Below are positions 25,669 to 34,544 of a stretch of DNA of 64,000 bases, piece after piece. The position numbers and the translations under genes were made by a program. This DNA is from Oscillatoria princeps RMCB-10 (GTDB lineage: Bacteria; Cyanobacteriota; Cyanobacteriia; Cyanobacteriales; Oscillatoriaceae). The stretch lies in the NCBI GenBank assembly GCA_019359235.1, contig JAHHHT010000020.1, positions 1-64,000 of the forward strand, in the 5' to 3' direction. Numbering within the stretch: the stretch's first letter is position 1; each line of letters opens with the position of its first letter. The notes beneath the pieces were generated by a model, which was given only the letters and a program-made list of their open reading frames with translations, had not been told where the DNA came from and did not search any database.

Positions 25669-28113
25669 ATGACTGATGACAGGGAGCAAAGGAAAAAACT
25701 TGTGAGGATAAAGCGCTCTTTGAACTGTTATTCTTGGCTGTGGGGGGTGAGGGTTAAGCTGACGGCATTCTCTCTGCCCCCGATTGCCAACCAGCTGCGA
25801 TATGGTTTAGTCTTGCTAGTCGTATTTATCTCGCTGCTCACCGGCTCCCTCCTGGCCAAGGTGAGTTTCGACACTGAGCTGCAACAGTCGGTCCAGCTCC
25901 AGCAGCAGCGCAGCCTTTCAGCAGCGCGAGAAATCGACGCTTACCTGGATGATTTGCAGCGAAAACTAAGCTACCTAGCCCGGGTGCGAGGCTTGACAGA
26001 CTTGCCACCGGCAGCCCAACAAAACTTGCTGGAAGCGCTGACTCGCCACAACAGCGCCTATGAAACAGTCGCCTTGCTGGATCGCACGGGTGAGGTCGTG
26101 TCGTCAGTTTCGCCTTATGAAAAGTTCGCCCTGAAAAATCTAGGGAATACTCCGCTGTTTTTACGCGCGTTCAAACAGAAGGAAGATTATGTTGGCACAG
26201 TGGAAATAGACAGAAGCGTAGGCGTGCCGGTGGTGACGCTGGCGGTGCCGGTGCGAGACGATCGAGATCGGGTGGATGGGGTATTGCTGGCGCGGATTAA
26301 TCTCAAATTCCTCTGGTTTATTGTATCCCAAACTCAAGTGGGCGCGACGGGTTACGCTTACGCGATCGATAACCGCTTTCGCTTAATTGCCCAAAAAGGA
26401 AGCGCCCCGGAAACGGCGAAGCTGGAAGACCTGTCTGACCGGCCATTTATCGCGGCGCTCACCAAGCAAATACCCGTTACTAGCCAGTCTCTGAACACTT
26501 ATAAGGGGTTAAAAGGGGTGGAAGTGCTGGGGGCGATTGCGCCGGTGCGCAGCGTTCACTGGAAAGTTATCGTCGAACTGCCCACTGCTGAAGCTTACGC
26601 TCCTTTGCGCCAGATGCTCCGCGTTATGGCGCTGACTCTGGCTGTAGCGACAGCGTTTGCCGGTGCGCTGGGCTTGTTCTTTTCTCAAGAGATTATCTCA
26701 CCCTTGCAGCGCTTAACCGCAGCCGCTACCCAAATTAGCAGCGGCAACCTGGATATTCAGGTGAGCATTCGCCGCCGCAACGAAATGGGGGTGCTAGCCA
26801 ACACCTTCAATCATATGACAGACCGGCTGCGCCAGCTGATTGAGGAAGTGCAAAAAGAGCGCAATTTCGTCTCAGCTGTGTTAGAAACCGCCGGCGCTTT
26901 GATTGTGGTGATCGACCGGCAGGGGCGGATTGTCACCTTTAACCACGCCTGCGAGCGAACCACGGGTTATTCCTTCAGTGAAGTCAGAAACCAGTATCTC
27001 TGGGATCTGTTCTTGGTTCCGGAAGAGATTGAGGCGGTTAGAGCGGTTTTCGAGAATCTGCGAGTCGGCGCTTTGGCGAGTGAGTACGAAAACTGCTGGC
27101 TCACCAAAGATGGCCGGCGGCGGCTGATTTCCTGGTCAAATACGGTTCTCCTCAATAATGAGGGTGAGCCTGATTATGCGATCAGCATCGGCATCGACGT
27201 TACTGAGCAAAAGCAGGCAGAAGAATTGCGGCAAGCCAAAGAAACCGCTGAAGCCGCCTTGCGCCGGCTGCAACAAACCCAAGCGCAGCTGATTCAGAGT
27301 GAGAAAATGGCGTCTTTGGGGCAGCTGGTAGCGGGGGTGGCTCACGAAATCAACAACCCCGTCAGCTTTATCTATGGCAATCTTATCCCCGCTAGAGAAT
27401 ATGCCTCAGATTTAATGCATCTCCTCGAACTCTACCAGACGCACTGTCTCACCCCTCACCCAGAAATCGCGCAAGCCGCCAGTACAGTAGATTTGGCATT
27501 CCTCAAAGACGACTTCCCCAGACTGCTGGATTCGATGCGGGCGGGGGCTGAGCGCATCCGCAATATTGTCGTGTCTTTGCGCAATTTCTCGCGCCTGGAT
27601 GAGTCTGACATGAAAAAGGTCGATATCCATGAAGGGATTGAGAGTACGCTGCTCATCCTGCAAAATCGCCTGAAAGCTAACCCGCACCGGCAGGAAATTC
27701 AAGTGATTAAAGAGTATGGTAATCTGCCTTTGGTGGAGTGCTATGCCGGTCAGCTCAATCAGGTGTTTGTGAACCTTCTCACCAATGCGATTGACGCCAT
27801 CGATGAGATTCCGGGAAAAGCGGTAACAATATGGATAAAGACGGAAGTGCTGTCGGGCGATAGCGAGGGGCGCGTGGCGATTCGGATAAGGGACAGCGGT
27901 ACTGGAATTGCGCCGGCTGTTGAGCCGCGTTTGTTTGACCCTTTCTTTACGACTAAGCCTGTCGGTAAAGGAACGGGTTTGGGGCTGTCTGTTAGCTATC
28001 AAATTGTTGTGGAAAAACACGGCGGTCGGCTGAGCTGCGTTTCTCCGCCTGGAGAGGGTGCGGAATTTGCCCTCGAAATTCCGGTGAGGCAGCAGCAGCA
28101 AAAGCCGGTTTGA
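25669..28113 (+). CDS. Membrane sensor histidine kinase (dCache-HAMP-PAS-HisKA-HATPase)
   Basis: Protein of 814 residues; ATG 25669 has TAAGGAG 8 bp upstream. TM1 (about 45-65, YGLVLLVVFISLLTGSLL) and TM2 (about 318-342) bracket a periplasmic dCache-type sensor with SVGVPVVTLAVPVRDDRDRV. Then come HAMP (PLQRLTAAATQISSGNLDI), a PAS domain (IDRQGRIVTFNHACERTTGY, about 410-520), a coiled coil, and the DHp helix MASLGQLVAGVAHEINNP with phospho-acceptor His559. The HATPase has FVNLLTNAIDAIDE (N box), RDSGTGI (G1), and GKGTGLGLSVSYQIV (G2). No response regulator is near. The C-terminal 270 residues are closely related to those of 29456-31828 and 34545-40094. Confidence 0.93.
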   Translation: MTDDREQRKKLVRIKRSLNCYSWLWGVRVKLTAFSLPPIANQLRYGLVLLVVFISLLTGSLLAKVSFDTELQQSVQLQQQRSLSAAREIDAYLDDLQRKLSYLARVRGLTDLPPAAQQNLLEALTRHNSAYETVALLDRTGEVVSSVSPYEKFALKNLGNTPLFLRAFKQKEDYVGTVEIDRSVGVPVVTLAVPVRDDRDRVDGVLLARINLKFLWFIVSQTQVGATGYAYAIDNRFRLIAQKGSAPETAKLEDLSDRPFIAALTKQIPVTSQSLNTYKGLKGVEVLGAIAPVRSVHWKVIVELPTAEAYAPLRQMLRVMALTLAVATAFAGALGLFFSQEIISPLQRLTAAATQISSGNLDIQVSIRRRNEMGVLANTFNHMTDRLRQLIEEVQKERNFVSAVLETAGALIVVIDRQGRIVTFNHACERTTGYSFSEVRNQYLWDLFLVPEEIEAVRAVFENLRVGALASEYENCWLTKDGRRRLISWSNTVLLNNEGEPDYAISIGIDVTEQKQAEELRQAKETAEAALRRLQQTQAQLIQSEKMASLGQLVAGVAHEINNPVSFIYGNLIPAREYASDLMHLLELYQTHCLTPHPEIAQAASTVDLAFLKDDFPRLLDSMRAGAERIRNIVVSLRNFSRLDESDMKKVDIHEGIESTLLILQNRLKANPHRQEIQVIKEYGNLPLVECYAGQLNQVFVNLLTNAIDAIDEIPGKAVTIWIKTEVLSGDSEGRVAIRIRDSGTGIAPAVEPRLFDPFFTTKPVGKGTGLGLSVSYQIVVEKHGGRLSCVSPPGEGAEFALEIPVRQQQQKPV

Positions 28114-28233
28114 TTTTTGTGAGCCGCCAAGAATCGCGGGCGGGTGCGACCGGCGGCTGTGCGCAGCGTGGCGCTATCGGGCCGGACGCCCGCCCCCACA
28201 AACTGTACCACAAGCGCGTCACAAGAGTTTCAT

Positions 28234-28767
28234 CTAATTCAAATTCTCGATTTTCTCCACGTCTGTCCTGAATAATTTCCACCGCCCATTAGATTTCCTT
28301 AATGTATGTATGACGGCTGCCCTATTATCCCTGAACTCTGGGCCAGCAATCTTTCGGGTGGTCTGAGTGACCCTCACTTTGGCTTCATTTCCTGCAATAT
28401 TAATCACCTGCAGGCTATTCAGCTCATATTTCAAGTCATAGCTATCAAACAGGTTTTGCGTCAGAGCTTTTGTCACTTCAAAAACCGGAGATCCTGGGTC
28501 AATCGTGGCAAGATACCCTTCTAAATCTTCTCTTTGCAAGGCTCTCAGATTTTCATAAACGGCTGCTTTGATGGCCTCTATTTGATTGTTCGCCTGAAAG
28601 ACCCGCCCTTCTGGCCTCTTTCCTTCTGCTTTTGCCAGAGGTTCATTCCAGCTCGTTAAAGCCTTTTCTGCTTGCTGGCAAGCACTGACGCTTGAACTAA
28701 TCATTAACAAGCTCAGCCCGGCAGCCAGCCGTGAAGTTTTTAATAATTTATCCTTGAGAACAGACAT
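28234..28767 (-). CDS. Small lipoprotein of unknown function (NTF2-like?)
   Basis: Protein of 177 residues. ATG 28767 (MSVLKDKLL) is preferred to 28791 because the signal peptide AGLSLLMISSSVSAC follows directly, with a lipobox Cys. The mature part begins with a charged region, then IEAIKAAVYENLRALQREDLEGYLATIDP and an ending of beta strands (VRVTQTTRKIAG, VIHTLRKSNGRWKLF). That layout (helices, then a curved sheet ending GRWKLF) resembles SnoaL/NTF2-like domains. I know no specific function. It is convergent with the upstream kinase gene and divergent from the next one, so it stands alone. Confidence 0.75.
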   Translation of the reverse strand: MSVLKDKLLKTSRLAAGLSLLMISSSVSACQQAEKALTSWNEPLAKAEGKRPEGRVFQANNQIEAIKAAVYENLRALQREDLEGYLATIDPGSPVFEVTKALTQNLFDSYDLKYELNSLQVINIAGNEAKVRVTQTTRKIAGPEFRDNRAAVIHTLRKSNGRWKLFRTDVEKIENLN

Positions 28768-28825
28768 AACAGATGCGACCCCGAAATGCACTTCTAGCGG
28801 TTCTCACTTGGATGGAGTGCGCCTC

Positions 28826-28858
28826 AGAAACCCGGTTTCTTAAAGAAACCGGGTTTCT
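28826..28858. repeat. Dispersed AGAAACCCGGTTTCT-type palindrome
   Basis: AGAAACCCGGTTTCT, TAA, AGAAACCGGGTTTCT. The flanks TGGATG.AGT and CAGTACCTCA are shared with the copy at 63854-63886, so the mobile unit is longer than the palindrome. It lies in the 28768-29455 divergent gap, which otherwise has AT-rich and CCGG-rich DNA and no clear gene. Confidence 0.85.
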
Positions 28859-29455
28859 CAGTACCTCATTAATATTAAAACCGCTTTATTAATAGTAGCA
28901 CAACAATTCCCCCCTGTCAAGCAAAAAATTCATTTCCTGTTTGGCAGCAAATTTTCTCCCGGGAATCAACCAAGATGAGTCAAATTACCTGCCGGCTTTC
29001 AATCGCTCACCGGCACCCCTTCACTCCTGCGATACGTCCCCGCCGCCCGTGACTTCATCCCATCCCACCGTCCCCCCGCCAAGTGCCGGTGAACCGGAGC
29101 CAAGAAGTTCGCTTTTAACTGCAAGAAAAAAGGTTTTGCATTTGATTTGCATTTAAAACTTAACGCAAGCTTTACCAAAGCTTTATTTCCGTTTGGGGAA
29201 AGTGCAAAATTACCTTTGCCGTCAGTGCGGGTCGTCTCGGAAAGAGTTGGGCATTGCCGCGCTCCCACACTGGCAACACCGGCAGCCGGTGAGTTAAGTT
29301 TTGTTGCGGTGGCCACGCGCAAGCGCCGGCTGGGAGAAAATCTTAAGCAAGTCTTAAGCATAACCCGCCGTCTTTGTAAGAATTGTCACACTTTTTGCGC
29401 TCCATTTTTTGCCATTATTGTAAGCTGCGCAAAAACAATCTCTCGCGTCAAGCAA

Positions 29456-31828
29456 ATGGAAGGTTTCTCCCACATACTAGAGATTTCCCAGACCCCAACC
29501 CCGAGCGCCTCACTGCAATCGTTTTCCCGAACAGCCGGCCTTGCGGTAGCCCTGATTGGTTGTGCTGTCCTTTTGGGGTGGATATTCGACATCGCAGCCC
29601 TCAAAAGCCTCTTGCCCGGACTGGTCAGCATGAAAGCCAACACAGCCATTTGCTTCATTCTCAGTGGAGCGTCCCTGCGGCTGTGGCACTTGGGAAACGA
29701 GCGAGCCGACCACCCTCTTGTAGAGCGCCGAATCCCGTCTGGCTCGGCGGAAAGCCGGAGAAACGCTCTTGCTTCTCCCTTTTTCCTTGTTTCTTCTTCC
29801 TTAGCAATCTCCGTCATTCTTATCAGTCTGCTCACCCTTATTCAGTACGGCTTTCAGGCAGACTTTGGCATTGATGAACTCCTGTTCAAAGACAGCGCCG
29901 GCGCAGTTGACACCTCCGCCCCAGGACGAATGGCACCCAATACCGCCCTGGCTTTTTTCTTGCTGGGATCTGCCCTACTGCTGCTGAGTGCGCCCCGCCC
30001 CAACTATCTTCCCGCCCAGTCCTTTAGTTTGGGAGCGTTCTTGATTGGCTTCCTGGGTTTCTTAGGCTATGTCTATGGCAATACCTACTTTTACAAAGCC
30101 GGCTTTTCCCACACAGCAATGGCGGCGCACACAGCCTTTGCCTTCATTTTGCTGTGCCTCGGCATTCTCTTTGCCCGTCCAGACCGGGGGTTGATGGCGG
30201 TTATCGCCAGCGATAATGCCGGCGGAATCATGGCCAGACGGCTGTCCCCAGCCGTGACAGCTATCCCCCCAGTTGTTGGCTATTTAATTTTAGCGTGCTA
30301 CCGCTCAAATGTCTGCACTGCCGAAATGGCGATCTCCCTGTTTTGCATCTTGACCGTCGTCATTTTTGCCGCCCTGATTTGGTGGAATGCCAAATCCCTT
30401 GGGATCGTCGATGGCCAGCGATGGCGAGCAGAAGCAGCCCTCAAAAAGGTGAATGAACAGCTAGAAAATAGAGTCGAAGAGCGCACCGCACAGCTTCTTA
30501 AAGTTAACGATGAATTGCAAAAAGAGAGCGGCGAGCGCCAGAAAAGCTATAACCTCTTGCGGGCAGTGATTGAAAGCACACCCGATGCCATTTTTGTCAA
30601 GGATATTCAAGGGCGCTACCTAATGGTTAACGCGGCCAGTGCCAGGATGCTTGGAAAGCCGGTGGAAGAGATTGTCGGGCGGGATGATAGCGCTTTTTCG
30701 CCGCCAGAATTAGCCCGTAAAGTCAGGAAAAACGACCGCAAAATTCTGACAGATGGCGCGGAAAAAATACTTGAAGAAGATGTCTCGGTAGTGGGAGATA
30801 AGCGGACGTATCTGTCCACGAAAAGCGTTTGGCGGGACGCGCGAGGAAATATTATGGGTCTGGTTGGAATTGCGCGGGACATCACCCCCCGCGTACAGGC
30901 AGAAAAAGCGCTGCGGCAATCCGAGGTGCGATATCGAGAGCAGGCCACTCAGCTACAAAAAACTCTGCGCGAACTGCAGCAAACTCAATCTCAACTGATT
31001 CAAACTGAAAAAATATCCAGTCTGGGGCAGCTGGTTGCCGGTCTCGCCCACGAAATTAATAACCCCATCAATTTCATCTACGGCAATATCAGTCACGCCA
31101 GTCTGTACGCTCAAGACTTGCTCAACCTCATCAACCTCTACGTCAAGCACTATCCCAGCCCCGCGCCGGAAATTCAACAGGAGATAGAAGCCACTGACCT
31201 CGATTTCCTCGCCGAAGACTTGCCCAAACTGCTTTCTTCTATGAAGCTGGGCGCTGACCGCATCCGCGAGCTTGTCGTGTCCCTGCGCAACTTCTCCCGC
31301 TTGGATGAAGCCCAGATGAAGCCGGTGGACATTCACGAAGGAATTGACAGCACCCTGCTGATTTTGCAGCACCGGCTCAAAGCCAAGGCAGAACGTCCCG
31401 GCATTGAGGTCATCAAAGAATACGGCAATTTGCCACAGGTGGAATGTTACCCGGGACAGCTCAACCAGGTGTTTATGAATATTTTGGCTAACGCCATCGA
31501 CGCCCTGGAAGAATACAGCCGGCTGCTATTGCTTTCGGAAAACCGGCAACATCGCAGCACCATCCGCATTCGCACCGAAAAGCTCAACAAGGACTGGATT
31601 GCCATCCGAATTGCCGACAGCGGTTCTGGCATTCCAGACCAAGTGCAGCAGAGACTTTTCGACCCCTTTTTTACCACCAAGCCGGTCGGCAAAGGCACGG
31701 GCTTGGGGCTGTCTATTAGCTATCAAATTGTCGTGGAAAAACACAAGGGGCGGCTGAAGTGCATTTCCGCTCTCGGTGAGGGGACAGAGTTTGTCATAGA
31801 AATTCCCCTCCGGCAATCCTGTCAGTAA
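29456..31828 (+). CDS. Multi-pass sensor histidine kinase (7-8 TM, PAS, HisKA, HATPase)
   Basis: Protein of 790 residues from ATG 29456 (MEGFSHILEIS). An upstream start at 29147 is in frame but its sequence is Arg-rich and atypical. The N-terminal half is a membrane sensor of about eight segments (LAVALIGCAVLLGWIFDIAA, AISVILISLLTLIQYGF, GRMAPNTALAFFLLGSALLL, FLIGFLGFLGYVYG, HTAFAFILLCLGILF, PPVVGYLILACYR, ISLFCILTVVIFAALIW). A coiled coil (ENRVEERTAQLLKV) and PAS domain (ESTPDAIFVKDIQGRYLMVN) follow. The DHp has ISSLGQLVAGLAHEINNP with His532, and the HATPase has NILANAIDALEE, ADSGSGI and GKGTGLGLSISYQ. The input signal is unknown; no partner regulator is nearby. Confidence 0.92.
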   Translation: MEGFSHILEISQTPTPSASLQSFSRTAGLAVALIGCAVLLGWIFDIAALKSLLPGLVSMKANTAICFILSGASLRLWHLGNERADHPLVERRIPSGSAESRRNALASPFFLVSSSLAISVILISLLTLIQYGFQADFGIDELLFKDSAGAVDTSAPGRMAPNTALAFFLLGSALLLLSAPRPNYLPAQSFSLGAFLIGFLGFLGYVYGNTYFYKAGFSHTAMAAHTAFAFILLCLGILFARPDRGLMAVIASDNAGGIMARRLSPAVTAIPPVVGYLILACYRSNVCTAEMAISLFCILTVVIFAALIWWNAKSLGIVDGQRWRAEAALKKVNEQLENRVEERTAQLLKVNDELQKESGERQKSYNLLRAVIESTPDAIFVKDIQGRYLMVNAASARMLGKPVEEIVGRDDSAFSPPELARKVRKNDRKILTDGAEKILEEDVSVVGDKRTYLSTKSVWRDARGNIMGLVGIARDITPRVQAEKALRQSEVRYREQATQLQKTLRELQQTQSQLIQTEKISSLGQLVAGLAHEINNPINFIYGNISHASLYAQDLLNLINLYVKHYPSPAPEIQQEIEATDLDFLAEDLPKLLSSMKLGADRIRELVVSLRNFSRLDEAQMKPVDIHEGIDSTLLILQHRLKAKAERPGIEVIKEYGNLPQVECYPGQLNQVFMNILANAIDALEEYSRLLLLSENRQHRSTIRIRTEKLNKDWIAIRIADSGSGIPDQVQQRLFDPFFTTKPVGKGTGLGLSISYQIVVEKHKGRLKCISALGEGTEFVIEIPLRQSCQ

Positions 31829-31830
31829 AA

Positions 31831-31857
31831 GTGGGGTGCGTTATTAACGCACCCCAC
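31831..31857. repeat. Perfect 27-bp palindrome in a convergent junction
   Basis: Arms GTGGGGTGCGTTA and TAACGCACCCCAC enclose a single T. It begins 3 bp after the histidine kinase stop and ends 5 bp before the stop of the opposite gene. A variant is at 57011-57036 in the same kind of position. Confidence 0.9.
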
Positions 31858-31861
31858 CCAC

Positions 31862-32320
31862 TCAGCTCTCCCCTCCCTTTCGGATAAACTGCTTCAAAAT
31901 CTCCCCTGGACTGCGATCCCAAGTGTCGATATGCTCGTATATCAAGCCATCAGGGTTGAATTTGTAGGTTGAGTAGCCATTGAAGAACACGCGAGCTTTC
32001 CAGGGAACCCGCAAAACCCCGCGAACAGTCCAATTGGCTAAAATCGTGTCCTCGGCTGTCTGATTCACGTCGTGAAGGTCGAAATACAATTCCGTAAAGA
32101 ATAGCTGGCCGTGAAATCGCAGCGTCCAAAAGATAATCCGGTAATTAAATTTCCATTTAAATGTGTTAACCGGGTCTTTAAAGTAGATATCGTTCGTGTA
32201 GATGTCGTAGGAGATATCTTTCTCAAAAAGCGCCGGCAAGTCATTTTTGAGCGTCTCCACTACCCGTTTTACCTGCAATTGATATTCGCTCACACTAAGC
32301 CCCTCACCCTTTAACACCAC
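31862..32320 (-). CDS. DUF2358-family protein
   Basis: Protein of 152 residues. The family marks are VVETLKNDLPALFEKDISYDIY, FKDPVNTFKW, NYRIIFWTLRFHGQLFF, NWTVRGVLRVPWKARVFFNG and the closing DTWDRSP. It is shared by cyanobacteria and plants (chloroplast) and has an NTF2-like alpha/beta fold; no reaction is established. There is no signal peptide, so it is probably cytosolic or stromal-equivalent. It lies 3' to 3' against the histidine kinase, with the 27-bp palindrome between. Confidence 0.9.
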   Translation of the reverse strand: MVLKGEGLSVSEYQLQVKRVVETLKNDLPALFEKDISYDIYTNDIYFKDPVNTFKWKFNYRIIFWTLRFHGQLFFTELYFDLHDVNQTAEDTILANWTVRGVLRVPWKARVFFNGYSTYKFNPDGLIYEHIDTWDRSPGEILKQFIRKGGES

Positions 32321-32528
32321 TATTATATCAGGTGTCAGGTGTCAGGTGTAAAATTCACAGGTAAAATAACTCATGTTGCTAGTTATAAGTATAAGCAATC
32401 GAGATCCCCCCAAACCCCCCTTAAAAAGGGGGGCTTTGAGATGTCCCCCCTTCCCCTTCCAGGCAGAGCCTGGGAACGCCGCGAAAGGAGGCAGAGCCTC
32501 CTAAGGTGCGAACTTGGGTAAAATAGTA

Positions 32529-33707
32529 TTAGCCCCTCCCCGAAAAAAAATTGCGAAACACCCCAATCAAACGCCGCCAAGGTGCGGGAGCGGGATATTT
32601 CAAGGAGCGAGGCGGTAACATCTCGGAGGGGGGCGGCGTGAGACCGGCAACAGAAGGAAAAGACGCCGCATCTCTGTAAGGACCGGCTCGCAACACCTTC
32701 GCCAGAGCGCCGCCGTCCTCTCGCAAACCTTCGTAGAAAAACAGCACTTCCCCTTGAATTCCGCGAGAGCGATTGTACTCGATCGCCCGCAACAAATACT
32801 CGGCACTAATGCGGTACGAACCCAGCTTAATCAAAATGCCGGGAGCTACTTTTAGCAGCCGGTCGGGCGCAAACTGCTCGCTCACCAGCCGGTCTACGAT
32901 CGTTTTGTAGCTGTTGAAGTCGCGGCGATACACCTGCGGGTGGATGAGATCCACCAGCCCCCGCTCAACCCAACCTTTCGAGTCTTGCAGGTATTCATCC
33001 AGACTCCACTTGTAGATACTCGGAGCCAGCGACACGATTAAATTTGGCTTGACGCTCTTGACTTCTCGGTAAAGGTGCGCTAAAAAATCCGTGAGAATAT
33101 CCGCACGCCACTGCACCCATTGCGGGTCTTTGGGGTTCTGCGGCGGATTGCAATTAAAGGCTTTGCCGTAGCGCTCGGCGGTTCCGGCGTCGTAACCCCC
33201 TTCGCAGGGAAAAGCCGGCATTCGGTCATCTCCTTGAATGCCGTCGATGTCGTAGTTGCTGACAACTTCCAGCACCAAACTCAAAAGAAATGTCTGCACC
33301 TGTGGGTCGAGGGCGTTCATCCACTCAAAGCCGTTCTTTTTCAGCAGCTTGCCGGTGCGGTCGCGAGCCGCCCACTCCGGTTTTTTGGCTAGCATGTGAC
33401 CGCCATCCAGATTGTAGGAACTGGCGAATCCATATTCAAACCAGGGTATCACCGCTAGCCGGTGCCGGCGAGCCTCTTCAATCAATTCTGCCAAAGGGTC
33501 CCGACCGGCATAAAGCGGGTCAATCTCCACCCCAAACGTCTCGCGCATCACTTGACTGGGATAGAGAGTGCGAGCCTTGTTCCAAACCACGGGAAACACC
33601 ACATTAAATCCCGTCTCGGCGAGAAAGTCCATCGCCTCAGCAATCCTTTGCCTTGACGTGAGAACCTTACTGTCAGTGTTGGTGAGCCAGACACCGCGCG
33701 TTTCCAT
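32529..33707 (-). CDS. Family-10-like glycosyl hydrolase (GHL10/DUF187 type)
   Basis: Protein of 392 residues with the (beta/alpha)8 fold of the GHL10 group. The marks are the opening ETRGVWLTNTDSKVL, then AMDFLAETGFNVVFPVVWNK, HRLAVIPWFEYGFASSYN, MNALDPQVQTFLL, YDIDGIQGDDRMPAFP, WRADILTDFLAHLY and DLIHPQVYRRD. Acidic residues in GIQGDD are candidate catalytic residues (inference). No signal peptide is visible, although many relatives are secreted. The substrate is unknown; relatives act on cell-wall or exopolysaccharides. It stands alone between the DUF2358 gene and a long divergent gap. Confidence 0.9.
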   Translation of the reverse strand: METRGVWLTNTDSKVLTSRQRIAEAMDFLAETGFNVVFPVVWNKARTLYPSQVMRETFGVEIDPLYAGRDPLAELIEEARRHRLAVIPWFEYGFASSYNLDGGHMLAKKPEWAARDRTGKLLKKNGFEWMNALDPQVQTFLLSLVLEVVSNYDIDGIQGDDRMPAFPCEGGYDAGTAERYGKAFNCNPPQNPKDPQWVQWRADILTDFLAHLYREVKSVKPNLIVSLAPSIYKWSLDEYLQDSKGWVERGLVDLIHPQVYRRDFNSYKTIVDRLVSEQFAPDRLLKVAPGILIKLGSYRISAEYLLRAIEYNRSRGIQGEVLFFYEGLREDGGALAKVLRAGPYRDAASFPSVAGLTPPPSEMLPPRSLKYPAPAPWRRLIGVFRNFFSGRG

Positions 33708-34544
33708 ATCAACTTTTGTAGAGACGCGATTTATCGCGTCGAGTCACTGCAAGTCGGGGGGCTGCAAAATTTTCCCCTCTCCCCGATAAAATTACGGCCC
33801 CATAAATTTAGCGCCAGCACTATTATAGCGCCCCCCGCGCTGCCGGTGCCATCAGTTGCGCGACGGGAGAATTTTCGATTTCCTTACGCTTTAACAGCTC
33901 TTTTATTTTGGCCCTGACAAGAAGGTGAAGCCCTCATCCAAACGCCAACCCTCCATTGTAAGCCATACTGGATCGGGAAGCAAGTCCTGCGAACTGCCTC
34001 ATTCTAGCCATCCCCCACGGCAGACAGAGCCCCGATACAACCGCAATTTTATGCCTGCTGACTGTCTCTTGGTAAACTTTAACAGCACTGGGTGGAGAAC
34101 CGCAACTCTGCCTTCCGGCAGATTTAAAAAACACAGCACTTGTGCTACAACAATTTCGGCAGCGCTTGCGCGCTCTCCAGCCTAACTCAGGATATTACCA
34201 CTTTTGGAAATCAGGTCTTCTGGTGCGTTCCGCAGAGCGGAACACACCCTAATTTTACTTCTTTCGGCAGAGCCTTCGCGCTCTCTAGCCTAACCCCTAT
34301 ATGGGGAAATTTACCGAACCTACCTACGGAATTTTGCGGGTCTCAAAAAATGCGGAGTTTAGCGGAACTTTTTTGAGCGAGGATATGTTATATACATAAA
34401 AGAAAAAGTTCTCACACCTCCTTTCAGAGCAGAGGCCCTGCTGCTGTCAAACCGGCCAAAGGCTGGAGGCGCGTTTGCTGCCGCCCAGCTCCCGCCGGCC
34501 AACATCACACCACAATAACTCCACCCATCTGGATCTCGAAAAAG
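33708..34544. other. 837-bp gene-free divergent region with short repeats
   Basis: It contains a GAGACGCGAT/ATCGCGTC palindrome (about 33721-33740) of the family arrayed at 10632-10820. It also holds two copies of TTTCGGCAG.GC.T.CGCGCT followed by CTC.AGCCTAAC, at 34154-34187 and 34262-34295, each followed by related downstream text. Open frames here are short with unconvincing composition. It precedes the giant kinase gene. Confidence 0.55.

Noticed and set aside
29147-29455. N-terminal extension of the multi-pass histidine kinase
   Set aside because: Arg- and Cys-rich text without membrane features; ATG 29456 gives a typical start.
33925-34376. Short plus- and minus-strand frames in the long gap before the giant kinase
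   Set aside because: They run through repeated elements and have atypical composition.
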